From Candidatus Woesearchaeota archaeon (GTDB taxonomy: Archaea; Nanobdellota; Nanobdellia; Woesearchaeales; 21-14-0-10-32-9), in NCBI GenBank assembly GCA_020854775.1, contig JAHKLZ010000025.1, positions 1 to 64,000 on the forward strand: a stretch of 64,000 bases of DNA, given 5' to 3'. The notes under the pieces were generated by a model. That model had not been told where the DNA came from and made no database searches. It saw only the letters and a program-made list of their open reading frames with translations. Within the stretch, counting starts at the first letter, position 1; each line of letters opens with the position of its first letter. A program made the translations under genes and the position numbers. Of this stretch, positions 43,342-52,541 are shown piece by piece.

Positions 43342-43926
43342 CTATTGAAACCGCTTCTTAATCTCTAAGCCGAATTTTTTAAGCAAAAAATTATTTCTTT
43401 TAAGCTTATCATTAGCTTTGCTAAACAATAAGTCTAAGTGATTATCAGAAACTAATAAGACTTTGTTCTCAGAAATAGGACAATCAATTTTTTCATTAAA
43501 AATAATTTCAACCATTACTCTCCTACTAATACCTATTATTCCAGAATGCTTAAAACCTAAGTCTCGACACAAGTTTAAAAGAGCAGAAGCTGATTCGATG
43601 TTTCTGCAAGCAACATGAAAAATAGGCGCTTCTTGTCTGAACCAAACCGTGTCTAAAGGAACAACTTTTAATTCATCACTAATTTCTTTCTTAGTTACTT
43701 CCCCGTGCTTAACGAATAACCAACCAGAATCAAACTTTTTTTTACTCTTAGCTTCTCTAAACAAAGAAATTCTTCCCGAACAAGAACTCGTAGTGTAAAA
43801 ATCCTTAGAATCATTAAGAGCAGTAATGACTGGTTTAGCATCTTCATCAACGTTTCCTTTTCGGGATTTATCTTCTTTTTCTAATTTCTTAATAATTGAA
43901 GATTTAGACCTGTCAAAGTACTCCAT
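43342..43926 (-). CDS. taw3: tRNA-Phe wybutosine methyltransferase Taw3
   Basis: A 194-aa TYW3/Taw3 family protein that N4-methylates the tricyclic precursor at G37 of tRNA-Phe. It starts with FDRSKSSIIKKLEKEDKSRK and has the family motif DFYTTSSCSGRISLF (about residues 42-56), then WFRQEAPIFHVACRNIESAS (about 98-117). Other wyosine enzymes are not in the window. Ten bases behind the CRM gene in the same direction, GGTG ribosome binding site present. Confidence 0.92.
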   Translation of the reverse strand: MEYFDRSKSSIIKKLEKEDKSRKGNVDEDAKPVITALNDSKDFYTTSSCSGRISLFREAKSKKKFDSGWLFVKHGEVTKKEISDELKVVPLDTVWFRQEAPIFHVACRNIESASALLNLCRDLGFKHSGIIGISRRVMVEIIFNEKIDCPISENKVLLVSDNHLDLLFSKANDKLKRNNFLLKKFGLEIKKRFQ

Positions 43927-43935
43927 GATGACACC

Positions 43936-44181
43936 TTATTTTTTTATTCTTTTAAGAAATAAAACGTTACCAACTAATTTTTGTTCGACAGGAACACGTA
44001 ATTCTTCAGTGATTAGCAGAGCTAATTCTTTTCTTGATTTTCCTTCTAAAGCATTCTTTAAGAATTTAATTTTGACAAGTTTATTATTAGCTAAGTTCTT
44101 CTTCGTGTTATCTATTAATTGCGCAGAAACACCATTCTTACCTAGTTGAATAATTACTGCATTACTTTCTTGAACATTCAT
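43936..44181 (-). CDS. YhbY-type CRM domain RNA-binding protein
   Basis: An 81-aa CRM domain: IIQLGKNGVSAQLIDNTKKN (about residues 9-28), then LVKIKFLKNALEGKSRKELA (about 35-54) and VGNVLFLKR at the end. Proteins of this type bind pre-ribosomal or structured RNA. ATG 44181 (MNVQESNAVI) is preferred over the upstream Met at 44229. It precedes taw3 in one transcript. Confidence 0.88.
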   Translation of the reverse strand: MNVQESNAVIIQLGKNGVSAQLIDNTKKNLANNKLVKIKFLKNALEGKSRKELALLITEELRVPVEQKLVGNVLFLKRIKK

Positions 44182-44263
44182 GAACTTAAGAAATAAAGAT
44201 TCATTAATAAAACCTACGAAAAACAACAAAAAAAGTGTTCACTTTACAGTAATTAAAAAAGTA

Positions 44264-44274
44264 ATATTTATATA
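44264..44274 (+). promoter_or_regulatory. TATA box of the C/H/D protein gene
   Basis: ATATTTATATA ends 22 bases before ATG 44296, supporting a leaderless start at MSDELESL rather than at 44275, which would lie inside the promoter. Confidence 0.6.
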
Positions 44275-44295
44275 TTGTTTTTTGTTCCCAAAAAT

Positions 44296-44751
44296 ATGAG
44301 CGACGAATTAGAATCTTTAATAAATAAGAATCTTATGCAAGAACTATATAGCATCAGACATTTCTTAGAAAAATACGAGCCTTATTTTCCTCTTCATAAA
44401 TGCATAAAAACATCTTTCTTAGTAAGTCATTTAACAGGCTTAGAAACAAGTTCAGGATTCTGGATTCCTAAACACAGACAAAAAAATGATTGGGAATACA
44501 AAATGCATGAAGATCAATCACACACTTGGAATTACGATCCTAGCAGCGAATTATACATTGATTTAACTCAAGACCAATTTAGTGAAACTTCTAAGAAAAT
44601 AGTTATATTACCTCGAAATAATCAAGTACTAAAAGAAATAAGTTCTGAAAACAAAAACAATCAATACTTTTTAACCGATAATGATTTTAGTAAATGGATA
44701 ATTCTTGCTAGAAGACAATATCATCAAGAAGTTACAGTGAATCACTTCTAA
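44296..44751 (+). CDS. Cysteine-peptidase/transglutaminase-like protein, unclassified
   Basis: A 151-aa cytoplasmic protein. A Cys-containing helix (HKCIKTSFLVSHLTGLETSS, about residues 34-53), then HTWNYDP (about 76-82) and YIDLTQDQF (about 87-95) give a Cys-His-Asp order, as in papain/transglutaminase-like folds where His-x-Trp-x and IDLTxxQF are common. Activity is inferred from this order only. No partner gene; it stands alone between divergent and convergent neighbours. Confidence 0.55.
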   Translation: MSDELESLINKNLMQELYSIRHFLEKYEPYFPLHKCIKTSFLVSHLTGLETSSGFWIPKHRQKNDWEYKMHEDQSHTWNYDPSSELYIDLTQDQFSETSKKIVILPRNNQVLKEISSENKNNQYFLTDNDFSKWIILARRQYHQEVTVNHF

Positions 44752-44776
44752 AAAAATAAAAAAAAATAAAAAAAAG

Positions 44777-46363
44777 TTATTTTTTGAATACTGCTACTAA
44801 TAACAATATTACTCCTACAAGTACAAGAACGATTAGCGCTGTTAATAAAACAACGTAGACATTGCTGTCTTTGTCAAAGATTGATGTTTTCTTTCCCGTA
44901 GCTTCAGAAATAGGAGTTCCTGGAACAACTACTTCTTGAACAGGAGGAACAACCACGACAGTATCTTCCTTTTCATCTTCTTTAACAGGTTCGCAAGATC
45001 TTACGTTAAACATCAATATTTCTGTGCTAGTATCACTTGTGCTCGTCATCCTAGGATGAGCAATTAATTCCATGAAGTATTCTCCAGGAATCGCGTCTTT
45101 AGGCACGTCAAAGAACTTAGTTATTGTTCTTGAATCATCGTAATCAAGAACTATGTTTCTTTCCCATTCATTAATGTTAAGTTCAGGAACGTAGTATCTT
45201 ACACCTGCAAGACTTAAATCCCTAGTACCTATGTTTCTTAGATTCATAGAAACTCTTAGTCTTTCACCTGCACAAACAGATTCAGGAACTATTGCTATGT
45301 TGCTCATTAACAAATTATAAGATTTTGATTCAAGTCTTAATTCAAGAACCCAAACATCTGATAATAAGTCACCAGCTCTTGTTTCCCCTGTTACTCTTAT
45401 TTCTAAGTCAAAAGGCGCATCATCAGGATGAACATCAACAGGATCAATGTAAAAAGATATTGTTTGATCTTCTGTTCTTCCAGTTCTTATTCTTGATATA
45501 AAAGCTTCTTGACCGTCCGCATCAACTAAGTCATAGCTATAAATTTCTATTTCTACATCTCTTAATTCATTATCATTGTGTGTTGGTAAATTATTCCTAA
45601 TAGATATTCTAAGTTCTATCATGTCACCAAGATTAGCTTCTCTATCAATAGCGTAAGGTACAGAACTTGATAAGTAATTATCTCTTGAAATTGTTTCAAG
45701 TCTTCTTCCTTCAGCTCTTACTTCTATTCTATCAATAGTCATTCCTTGAACACTCACAGTGAAAACACCTTCAACAGGATTAAAATCTGAAGGAGCGTCT
45801 TGTGGAAGTGCTGAGACTCTCACATTGTAAGAACCTAATTGAGAAATTGTCGGAGTCCAAATTAATTCATCATTCAAAAGAATCATTCCTTCAGGACCAT
45901 CAATTAATTCGTAGTTGTAACCTTCAACAGCCAAAGGATGACTGCTAGATGCTTGCAACTTAAATTTGTATTCTTTTTCAGGAATAGCTGAAACAGGTGC
46001 TGAACCTGTGTTTAAGCTGATTGTGAATGCAGAATAAATAACTGTTAAGTCAAATTCTTCAACATCGTTGTTTGTAGCATTTGAAACTTCAACTCTTATG
46101 GTGTGAGTTCCTATGTCTGCTAATTTTGGAGTCCATGTTATTTTTCCATCGTTATTTATAGTCATACTCGCAGGATTATCAAGCAAAGTATAAGTTAGAT
46201 CGCCTACGTTTTCATAACTAGTAAGTTCCACGTTTTGAGAGAATTCTACTCCTACGTGTGCGTCTTTTTCTTGTATTTCTTTTATTTCTAATGCTGAAGC
46301 TGCATAAACAGTCACCATTAATAATACAAGCGCTATTAATATTGTAAATAATTTTTTCTTCAT
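44777..46363 (-). CDS. Large surface protein with Ig-like repeats and C-terminal anchor
   Basis: A 528-aa exported protein. A signal peptide (LFTILIALVLLMVTVYAASA) leads into two putative Ig domains of the He_PIG type (TLLDNPASMTINNDGKITWT and its second form with EGMILLNDELIWTPTISQLG, about residues 60-200), then beta-rich regions including a CARDB-like one (SVCAGERLRVSMNLRNIGTR), a Val/Pro-rich linker and one C-terminal transmembrane helix with a basic end. A GGGGGTAAT element lies about 7 bases before the ATG and the leader is long. Codons are T-ending, as in highly expressed genes. S-layer or cell-surface adhesion role likely. Confidence 0.82.
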   Translation of the reverse strand: MKKKLFTILIALVLLMVTVYAASALEIKEIQEKDAHVGVEFSQNVELTSYENVGDLTYTLLDNPASMTINNDGKITWTPKLADIGTHTIRVEVSNATNNDVEEFDLTVIYSAFTISLNTGSAPVSAIPEKEYKFKLQASSSHPLAVEGYNYELIDGPEGMILLNDELIWTPTISQLGSYNVRVSALPQDAPSDFNPVEGVFTVSVQGMTIDRIEVRAEGRRLETISRDNYLSSSVPYAIDREANLGDMIELRISIRNNLPTHNDNELRDVEIEIYSYDLVDADGQEAFISRIRTGRTEDQTISFYIDPVDVHPDDAPFDLEIRVTGETRAGDLLSDVWVLELRLESKSYNLLMSNIAIVPESVCAGERLRVSMNLRNIGTRDLSLAGVRYYVPELNINEWERNIVLDYDDSRTITKFFDVPKDAIPGEYFMELIAHPRMTSTSDTSTEILMFNVRSCEPVKEDEKEDTVVVVPPVQEVVVPGTPISEATGKKTSIFDKDSNVYVVLLTALIVLVLVGVILLLVAVFKK

Positions 46364-46518
46364 CTTTTATTACCCCCGTCGCGCAACATAATACTTTTTT
46401 TTGATTGTGTTCTAAAAAGATCACAAATTGCTTTGTTATTACATGATAGTGAAAACTCCTTTATAAATTTTATGGTGAGTTCTATTCTTTTAATAATAAA
46501 AAAAACAAAAATAGTAAC

Positions 46519-46530
46519 ATTTATATATTC
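46519..46530 (+). promoter_or_regulatory. TATA box of the acidic CxxC protein gene
   Basis: CATTTATATATTC-like sequence lies about 76 bases before ATG 46606, and AGGTGA lies about 11 bases before that ATG, so this message has a leader of about 50 bases with a ribosome binding site. Confidence 0.45.
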
Positions 46531-46605
46531 TAGTGATGTTATGTGTATACTAGGGGCAATTATCTTGCTTTCTGGTTTTTTTATCAAAATAGGTGAAACA
46601 AAAAA

Positions 46606-47100
46606 ATGAATAAAATAAACGAATTAAAAGATGAAACAATCAAAACATTAGCACAAACACTAAAATCATCAGGATTAGCAGCATCAGAAACAGAAGCAAT
46701 AAGAATGGCAATGAATATGGCCCAAACAAACAACAAAGTAAACAGCAACTTCGAAGAAAGAAAAGAAAAAAACATAATGGGCTTATCCTACTTAAAAAAA
46801 GAACAAACAAATAATTCACCAAAACAAGAAATGAAAGAAGAAGAAGTATACGCAGAAGTAGAACCAGAACACACAGAATCAGACTGCGAATCCTGCGGAT
46901 TTTGCGGATCAAACGAAAGTCTTAACGAATTATTTGAAGCAGAAACAAAAGACGAATTCATAACCCAAGACTTACTAAAAGAAGAACAACCAGAAACAAC
47001 AAAAGAAATACCTATTGAAGAAAACAGACCTAAAAAAGATATGAATTCCTACAGAGAATCATCAGTTAATCTAGGCGACGTATTCAAATTCAAAGAATGA
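46606..47100 (+). CDS. Acidic hypothetical protein with Cys cluster
   Basis: A 164-aa protein of unknown family. The N-terminal helix (DETIKTLAQTLKSSGLAASE, then TEAIRMAMNMAQT, about residues 8-42) looks like a small folded domain. The rest is disordered and Glu-rich, with CESCGFC (about 95-101) that might bind a metal. AGGTGA precedes the ATG. It is not in an obvious operon. Confidence 0.65.
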   Translation: MNKINELKDETIKTLAQTLKSSGLAASETEAIRMAMNMAQTNNKVNSNFEERKEKNIMGLSYLKKEQTNNSPKQEMKEEEVYAEVEPEHTESDCESCGFCGSNESLNELFEAETKDEFITQDLLKEEQPETTKEIPIEENRPKKDMNSYRESSVNLGDVFKFKE

Positions 47101-47101
47101 A

Positions 47102-47569
47102 TTAACAAAGAGGAATATTTTCTCTAATCAAAGATTTGCCACTACAAAGAACTTTCTCATTAAGCACAATAATAACAGGAATTAATTCAGCTCTAATCCT
47201 ACCAGGCATAATATCTATCTCAGTACTAAGAATTTGACCAACCCCTAAACCCGAATTAGGAATAAGAATATCCTCAACCCTGAAATCAGAACTTATCTGC
47301 CTATTAACAATACTATTCAAAGGAACCTTACCAGAATTAGAAATAACAATTTTGAGTCTGCCAGAATCCTCATTAAAACAAAGCATTTCTTCACCCAAAA
47401 GAACTTGAGGCGCAATCCTAATATCATCACAACTAGAAGAATCTCGCCTCTCAGAATCAGAACCCCAACTCATAACCATAGCTCCAAGAGCAACAGCGAA
47501 AGCAACCAAGAAAATAGTCACCAACAAAGGAGACATACCTTTTTTATCAACAAAGATTCTGAAAAACAT
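47102..47569 (-). CDS. Pilin-like exported protein C
   Basis: A 155-aa protein with class III-type start MFFRIFVDKKGMSPLLVTIF, then a hydrophobic helix to about residue 32. The outer part has about three Cys (SSCDD, MLCFNED, VLCSG, IPLC). GGGTGA lies about nine bases before ATG 47569, so the longer upstream frame to 47686 is not used. Similar to archaellin/pilin minor subunits. Confidence 0.78.
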   Translation of the reverse strand: MFFRIFVDKKGMSPLLVTIFLVAFAVALGAMVMSWGSDSERRDSSSCDDIRIAPQVLLGEEMLCFNEDSGRLKIVISNSGKVPLNSIVNRQISSDFRVEDILIPNSGLGVGQILSTEIDIMPGRIRAELIPVIIVLNEKVLCSGKSLIRENIPLC

Positions 47570-47707
47570 TACTTGATTCACCCTCAAAGAAAAGAATAAC
47601 CAAGAAGTTATATAAATATTTCGAAACCAATAAATAAAAAAAAACAGACAGAAAAATATAAATACTACATGACCCAAAACAAACAAATAAAGAAAAAAGG
47701 GGAAATA

Positions 47708-48127
47708 ATGAAAAAAAATCTAAAAGGACAAGCATGGTCCATAGACATAATAATAGGCGTAGTATTATTCTTAATATTATTAGTAGTGGTTTACACATTA
47801 GTAGCCACTTCGAGAGCAGGAACCATAGAGCTAAGAAGAAACGCGGAACTAATACACACAAAGTTCGATAAAACAAAATCAACACACCCAGATATACCAT
47901 CAATACTAAGCGGAAACATCTTAGAACCAGATAAACTACAAGAATTAATGGCAAAAGAATACGACGAGATAAAAAGAGCGCTAGGAATAACAGGAGAATT
48001 CTGCATAGTAATAACTCATCCCGATGAAGGAATATACGAAGTAAACGGAAAAAAATCATTCGGAGATCCAAGCCACGGATTAATCGTAGGTCAAAACGAA
48101 ACAGGATCAATATATTGCGGACAATAA
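47708..48127 (+). CDS. Pilin-like exported protein D
   Basis: A 139-aa protein, MKKNLKGQAWSIDIIIGVVL, with one hydrophobic helix (about residues 9-33) behind a KKNLKG motif like a class III signal peptide. The outer part has two Cys (EFCIVITH, IYCGQ). GGGGA lies just before ATG 47708, chosen over ATG 47669. It is followed by the small membrane protein, MoxR and VWA genes, in the same direction. Confidence 0.78.
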   Translation: MKKNLKGQAWSIDIIIGVVLFLILLVVVYTLVATSRAGTIELRRNAELIHTKFDKTKSTHPDIPSILSGNILEPDKLQELMAKEYDEIKRALGITGEFCIVITHPDEGIYEVNGKKSFGDPSHGLIVGQNETGSIYCGQ

Positions 48128-48130
48128 AAA

Positions 48131-48586
48131 ATGACAACACAAATACTTCTATTAATATTATTGTTCCCCCTAGCATTCATAACAGGAAAATTCATAACTA
48201 AGAACAGCGAAGAAGAAATACAAGAACTAAGAAACACAACAATAAAAATAATGAAGATATTCATAATTTTAACTGCGTACCTAACAATAAAAGAAACACT
48301 AAGCGAAATAACCTCCCTAATAATAACCGCGTTAATATTAACAAGTTTCTTACTTAAAAAACAAAGCATACAAGAAAAAATAATAATATCATTAATAGCC
48401 AGCACCGCCATATTTTATGAATTACAAGAAATAATAATTCTAGGATTAATAAGTATTTTCTTAAAAGGAATAAACACACAAGAAGAAAAAGAAAAACTAG
48501 TAACAAAGAAAACAATGCTTCAAGTAACTCTGATCATATTAACAATAAGCATTAAGTTCTTAATATTATATTTTTTCGCTCAATAA
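48131..48586 (+). CDS. Multi-helix membrane protein
   Basis: A 151-aa protein with about four hydrophobic helices (first MTTQILLLILLFPLAFITGK, last TLIILTISIKFLILYFFAQ). It starts three bases after the pilin-like gene stop, so the two are cotranscribed. No family is recognised; it may anchor or export the neighbouring protein. Confidence 0.7.
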   Translation: MTTQILLLILLFPLAFITGKFITKNSEEEIQELRNTTIKIMKIFIILTAYLTIKETLSEITSLIITALILTSFLLKKQSIQEKIIISLIASTAIFYELQEIIILGLISIFLKGINTQEEKEKLVTKKTMLQVTLIILTISIKFLILYFFAQ

Positions 48587-48638
48587 ATAAAAATAATAGC
48601 CAAAGCTTTTTATATTACGCAAACATTCCAAAAATTCT

Positions 48639-49592
48639 ATGGAACACGACTTTTCTTATGAAAAAAAAATAATAGCCAAAGAATTCCAAGGAATCATAGG
48701 CCAAAAAGAAGTAATACAACAAATAAAATCAGCTATATTAATGAAAAGAAACCTCATAATAGTTGGTTCCCCAGGAATAGGAAAAACAACCCTAGTAAAA
48801 AACCTGGTAAACATATTACCTGAAAAAATAATAAAAAAAGAAGATGGAAACGAAGAACACAAAAAACCTCCTTTCATCAGGGTTCAAGGAAGTCCTGATT
48901 TAACCGCTGAAGACTTAATAGGAGATATAGACCCAGTAAAAGCAATGAAACACGGACCACTATCTTTAGAAGCATTCACACCAGGAAAAATATTCAAAGC
49001 AGACAAAGGAATATTATTCTTTGATGAAGTAAATCGTTGCTCAGAGAAATTACAAAACGCGTTACTACAAGCATTAGAAGAAAAAAAAGTAACTATAGGT
49101 AGCTACGACGTAGATTTAGAAGCAGACTTCATATTCATAGGAACAATGAATCCTGAAGAAGCAAGCACAGAGCCATTAAGCGACGTGTTCCTAGACAGAT
49201 TCGACTTAGTGTACATGGAGCCACCAGAAACAAAAGAGCAAGAATCACAAATCGTGAAGAAATACGGCAAGAAACTCGTTGAATACCCTGATGAATTGTT
49301 AAATATGAGCTTAGAATTCATAAGAGCACTAAGACAAAGTAAGGACTTAGAAAAAAAACCATCAGTAAGAGCAAGCCTAGGAATATATGAACGAGCACAA
49401 TCAAACGCTTACCTAAAACAAAAAGAACGAGTAAGCTTAGAAGATGTGCAAAGAGCAATGATCTCAGTTCTAAGTCATAGAATAAGATTAAAACCATCTC
49501 TGAAGTATTTAAAATCAACTTCTGATTACGTGAATGAAACATTCACAGAATTCTGCGAGAGCACAGAATCAGAAACAGGAGGTTCTCCCTGA
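48639..49592 (+). CDS. MoxR-family AAA+ ATPase
   Basis: A 317-aa AAA+ ATPase with Walker A VGSPGIGKTTLVKN (about residues 43-56), Walker B GILFFDEVNRC (about 124-134), sensor 1 FIGTMNPEE (about 165-173) and the sensor 2 arm near SVRASLGIYERAQS (about 243). Related to MoxR/ChlI-type chaperones, which assemble complexes or insert metals together with a VWA partner. TTTTTATATTACG-type promoter lies about 30 bases before the ATG. It overlaps the VWA gene by 59 bases. Confidence 0.92.
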   Translation: MEHDFSYEKKIIAKEFQGIIGQKEVIQQIKSAILMKRNLIIVGSPGIGKTTLVKNLVNILPEKIIKKEDGNEEHKKPPFIRVQGSPDLTAEDLIGDIDPVKAMKHGPLSLEAFTPGKIFKADKGILFFDEVNRCSEKLQNALLQALEEKKVTIGSYDVDLEADFIFIGTMNPEEASTEPLSDVFLDRFDLVYMEPPETKEQESQIVKKYGKKLVEYPDELLNMSLEFIRALRQSKDLEKKPSVRASLGIYERAQSNAYLKQKERVSLEDVQRAMISVLSHRIRLKPSLKYLKSTSDYVNETFTEFCESTESETGGSP

Positions 49593-50817
49593 CAACAAAG
49601 ATTCGCATGATGAAGAAAAAGAACAAGACACCATAAAAGCAAAACCTGAAAAAGAAAAATCGGATGAGCTACAAGGTAAGTTAAGAAAAGATAATAGAGA
49701 AGATAAATTATTACATTCTAAAATACCTTTGGATAAAGACAAAATAGACAAAGGCAAACTACTAATGGACGCGATAAATAATAACATAAGTAGTTTTAGT
49801 CCCGACACGGCTTTTGAGAACTTCGTTAATAATTATCACACAACTAAGAAATTAACTGGAGAAACAATGATACGAGAATTAACAGGTTATGATCCTAAGT
49901 ACGTAGATAAAAACATAAACATACCTGAATTCAAACGCGAACTAAAAGAAAGAATCAAAAAGAACATAGAAGAACTAAAAAAAGATGGATTACTAAACAA
50001 AGAAGGATTCATAACCGAGCAAGGATATGACTTCGCATCATTATCATTACTATCTGAAGAATTAGATAAATTAGAAGGAAAAGGATTGCTAGGAGAAAAT
50101 AAAAGCAAAGAAAAATCTTTACTAGGAAGCATAACTGATTATAGACCTTATAGAAACAGCGACAACTACAAACAACTAAACACGAGACAAACAATAAAAA
50201 AAGCAATAAGAAGACAAAGAACAGAAATAACAAGAGATGAATTCGTATCAAGTGAAAAAGAAAGTAAGGGCAACTTAGAAATAATTTACGTAATAGATAA
50301 CTCCGGGAGTATGAAAGGACAAAAAATAGGAATGGCAAAAAAAGCAGGAATAGCTTTGATGTACAAAGCCATAAACAACAAAGACGAAGTAGGACTGGTA
50401 ATATTCGGAGCGAAACTAAGCAAAGAAATAAGACCGACAAATGATTTTTATTCATTATTACAAGAAATGAACAACATAAAAACGAGTGGAGAAACAGATA
50501 TAAGCCTAGGAATAGAAACAGCGACAAAGATGTTTAGTTCAAAAACAAAAACAAAACACATAATATTATTAACAGACGCAGTACAAACACTAGGAAAAAA
50601 ACCAGAACAAGAAGTACTAAAAAAAGTAAGTGAAGCGCACAACCAACAAATCACGATAAGCGTGATAGGAATAAGTCTGAACAAACAAGGAGAAACTCTT
50701 GCTAAAAAAATAGTAGACATAAGCCAAGGCTCACTATTCAAAGCCACGAAGATAGAAAACCTAGACCAAATAATATTAGAAGATTACTACAGAGCAAGAC
50801 ATAAAAGAAATTATTAA
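49534..50817 (+). CDS. VWA domain protein, partner of MoxR
   Basis: A 427-aa protein. The first 240 residues are helical and charged, without a known domain. The C-terminal VWA domain (about 247-415) has the MIDAS site IDNSGSMKG (DxSxS), the Thr in KTSGETDISLGIE and the Asp in LLTDAVQTLG. MoxR-VWA pairs act as ATP-driven assembly or metallochelatase-like machines. Ends overlapping the convergent prs gene by four bases. Confidence 0.9.
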   Translation: MKHSQNSARAQNQKQEVLPDNKDSHDEEKEQDTIKAKPEKEKSDELQGKLRKDNREDKLLHSKIPLDKDKIDKGKLLMDAINNNISSFSPDTAFENFVNNYHTTKKLTGETMIRELTGYDPKYVDKNINIPEFKRELKERIKKNIEELKKDGLLNKEGFITEQGYDFASLSLLSEELDKLEGKGLLGENKSKEKSLLGSITDYRPYRNSDNYKQLNTRQTIKKAIRRQRTEITRDEFVSSEKESKGNLEIIYVIDNSGSMKGQKIGMAKKAGIALMYKAINNKDEVGLVIFGAKLSKEIRPTNDFYSLLQEMNNIKTSGETDISLGIETATKMFSSKTKTKHIILLTDAVQTLGKKPEQEVLKKVSEAHNQQITISVIGISLNKQGETLAKKIVDISQGSLFKATKIENLDQIILEDYYRARHKRNY

Positions 50818-51851
50818 TCAAGAAGCCTACTTATACTTCTACCCTCATTAATGTTACAAATAACTTTAGCGAAATAACTCTGCAAAGATACTTGATCATA
50901 CCAAGAATTATTCTCTTTAAAATTACTAGGCTTATAAGTAACATTAGTACCAATTATTTTATCAATCAAACTCTCAGAGTACGCTTTATTTATCCTAGAA
51001 ACAGCAGGACCATTAAACAAATCAAGACTCGCACCAAAATAAACACGCCTAGCACCATTCTCCTTAAGCTCCTTAGCAGCAGTAACCAACGTACCCGCAG
51101 TATCAATTATGTCATCAATCACAAAAACATCTTTATTCTTAACATCACCTAACAAAGCCATACATTCAACTTTATTAGCACAAGAATAATCTCTTTTCTT
51201 ATACAAAACCGCGAGTTCAGTCATCAAGTTCTTAGCAAAATAATTAGCCCTTTCAACCCCTCCTTCATCAGGAGCAACAATAATCAAATCAGAACTCATA
51301 TAGTTCTTCTTAATATGCTCAATCAAAGTCTTAGAAGCCCTAAGATTCTCTAAAGTAGCAATACGAAAAAAACCAGCAATAGCCTCATTATGAATATCTA
51401 AAGTAATAACCCTATTAGCACCACAATCCTCTAATTCCCTAGCAACCAAAGCAGCAGTTATACTCTCCCTTCCCTTCTGTCTATCCTGTCTAGCATAAGC
51501 AAAAACAGGAACAACAGCAGTTACTGCTTGAGCATTAGATAATTTAGTAGCATTAATAGCAGTCTTCAAAGCCATAAAGTTATCATTAACAGACAAACCA
51601 TTACTTTTATTCTCAACATCCTGAAAAATATAAACATCTTGATTCCTAACACAATCTTCTAATTCCGTTTTTATTTCACCATTCGCAAAAATAGTCTCAG
51701 CAGAATTCACCAATATTTGTTTATTAGCATCATCCCCTCTTTCCAAAACTAAATCTTTCAAGCTACTAATAACTTTTTCAGCAAAATGCTTACCAGAATC
51801 ACAATGAATAATACTTAACTTGCCACGATTAAACTCTTGAAACAAGGACAT
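50814..51851 (-). CDS. prs: Ribose-phosphate pyrophosphokinase
   Basis: PRPP synthase, 345 aa. VVPVFAYARQDRQKGRESIT (about residues 109-128) holds the ATP-binding flexible loop, TLDIHNEAIAGFF the ribose-phosphate region, and VFVIDDIIDTAGTLV (about 240-254) the PRPP loop. It supplies PRPP to purine, pyrimidine, histidine and NAD routes. Slightly longer than typical (about 310-330 aa), with an N-terminal extension of 10-15 residues. Confidence 0.95.
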   Translation of the reverse strand: MSLFQEFNRGKLSIIHCDSGKHFAEKVISSLKDLVLERGDDANKQILVNSAETIFANGEIKTELEDCVRNQDVYIFQDVENKSNGLSVNDNFMALKTAINATKLSNAQAVTAVVPVFAYARQDRQKGRESITAALVARELEDCGANRVITLDIHNEAIAGFFRIATLENLRASKTLIEHIKKNYMSSDLIIVAPDEGGVERANYFAKNLMTELAVLYKKRDYSCANKVECMALLGDVKNKDVFVIDDIIDTAGTLVTAAKELKENGARRVYFGASLDLFNGPAVSRINKAYSESLIDKIIGTNVTYKPSNFKENNSWYDQVSLQSYFAKVICNINEGRSISRLLD

Positions 51852-51905
51852 AACAAAAAGAAAACAAAAACCATTAATAAACTTTACTATAAAGTAGTTA
51901 CAAAA

Positions 51906-52505
51906 CTAGTTGAATATTAAGACTCTGTGATCACGCTTCTTCTTCGTCTGAAGAGTATCAAAAGATTCCTCTAACGCCTTCTGATCAATAAGAATCTCCC
52001 CTTTCATAGGATCAAGAACAGTTATTAACTCAGAACCCTGACGCTTAAAAAAAGGCAAATATTTAGACGTACTACGAGTATCACGAAGAGACCCAGCATT
52101 CACCCTAAGAAGAAGAATCTTACCATTATTCAAAAAAGCCAAAATCTCCTCTAATTTAAGCTCACGCTCCTCCAAAGAAATCTCCAAAGAAAAAAGCTCC
52201 TTAGCAAAAATACGAGACATATACTTAGCATCATCAATCTCTTTCTTAGTATAACCCTTAAACCTATAATCAGGATAATCATACTCACGCTCCTCAAGAA
52301 TAATACGAACATCAAGCCCTAACTTCTTAGCAAAACAAGCCATACCGTAAATACTAGGCGCACGGGTAGGCAGATTAACAGTTTCTCTCCAAACCTTAAA
52401 TTCGTTTTCACGATTAAGCTTAAAATCAGGATTAAAATGATTAAGAATCATCATCAAAGAGCAAGCCGCACACGTATAATCCGTTGTTTGTTTATACAAC
52501 TCCAT
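51906..52505 (-). CDS. Peptidase C39-like protein
   Basis: A protein of about 199 aa of the papain-like C39 family. TTDYTCAACSLMMILNHF (about residues 7-24) has the Gln/Thr-x-Asp-Tyr-x-Cys pattern with the catalytic Cys. The His/Asp pair is expected near the ELITVLDPMKGEI region. Free-standing proteins of this type (DUF3335-like) are found beside ATP-grasp or secretion genes, but neither is adjacent here. ATG 52505 is chosen. No signal peptide. Confidence 0.8.
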   Translation of the reverse strand: MELYKQTTDYTCAACSLMMILNHFNPDFKLNRENEFKVWRETVNLPTRAPSIYGMACFAKKLGLDVRIILEEREYDYPDYRFKGYTKKEIDDAKYMSRIFAKELFSLEISLEERELKLEEILAFLNNGKILLLRVNAGSLRDTRSTSKYLPFFKRQGSELITVLDPMKGEILIDQKALEESFDTLQTKKKRDHRVLIFN

Positions 52506-52541
52506 AAACAAAGAAAAAAGAAAACAAGTTTATAAACCTTG

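Noticed and set aside
46360-46587. 75-aa minus-strand frame upstream of the surface protein
   Set aside because: It covers the leader and promoter of the surface protein and has no ribosome binding site or coherent protein pattern.
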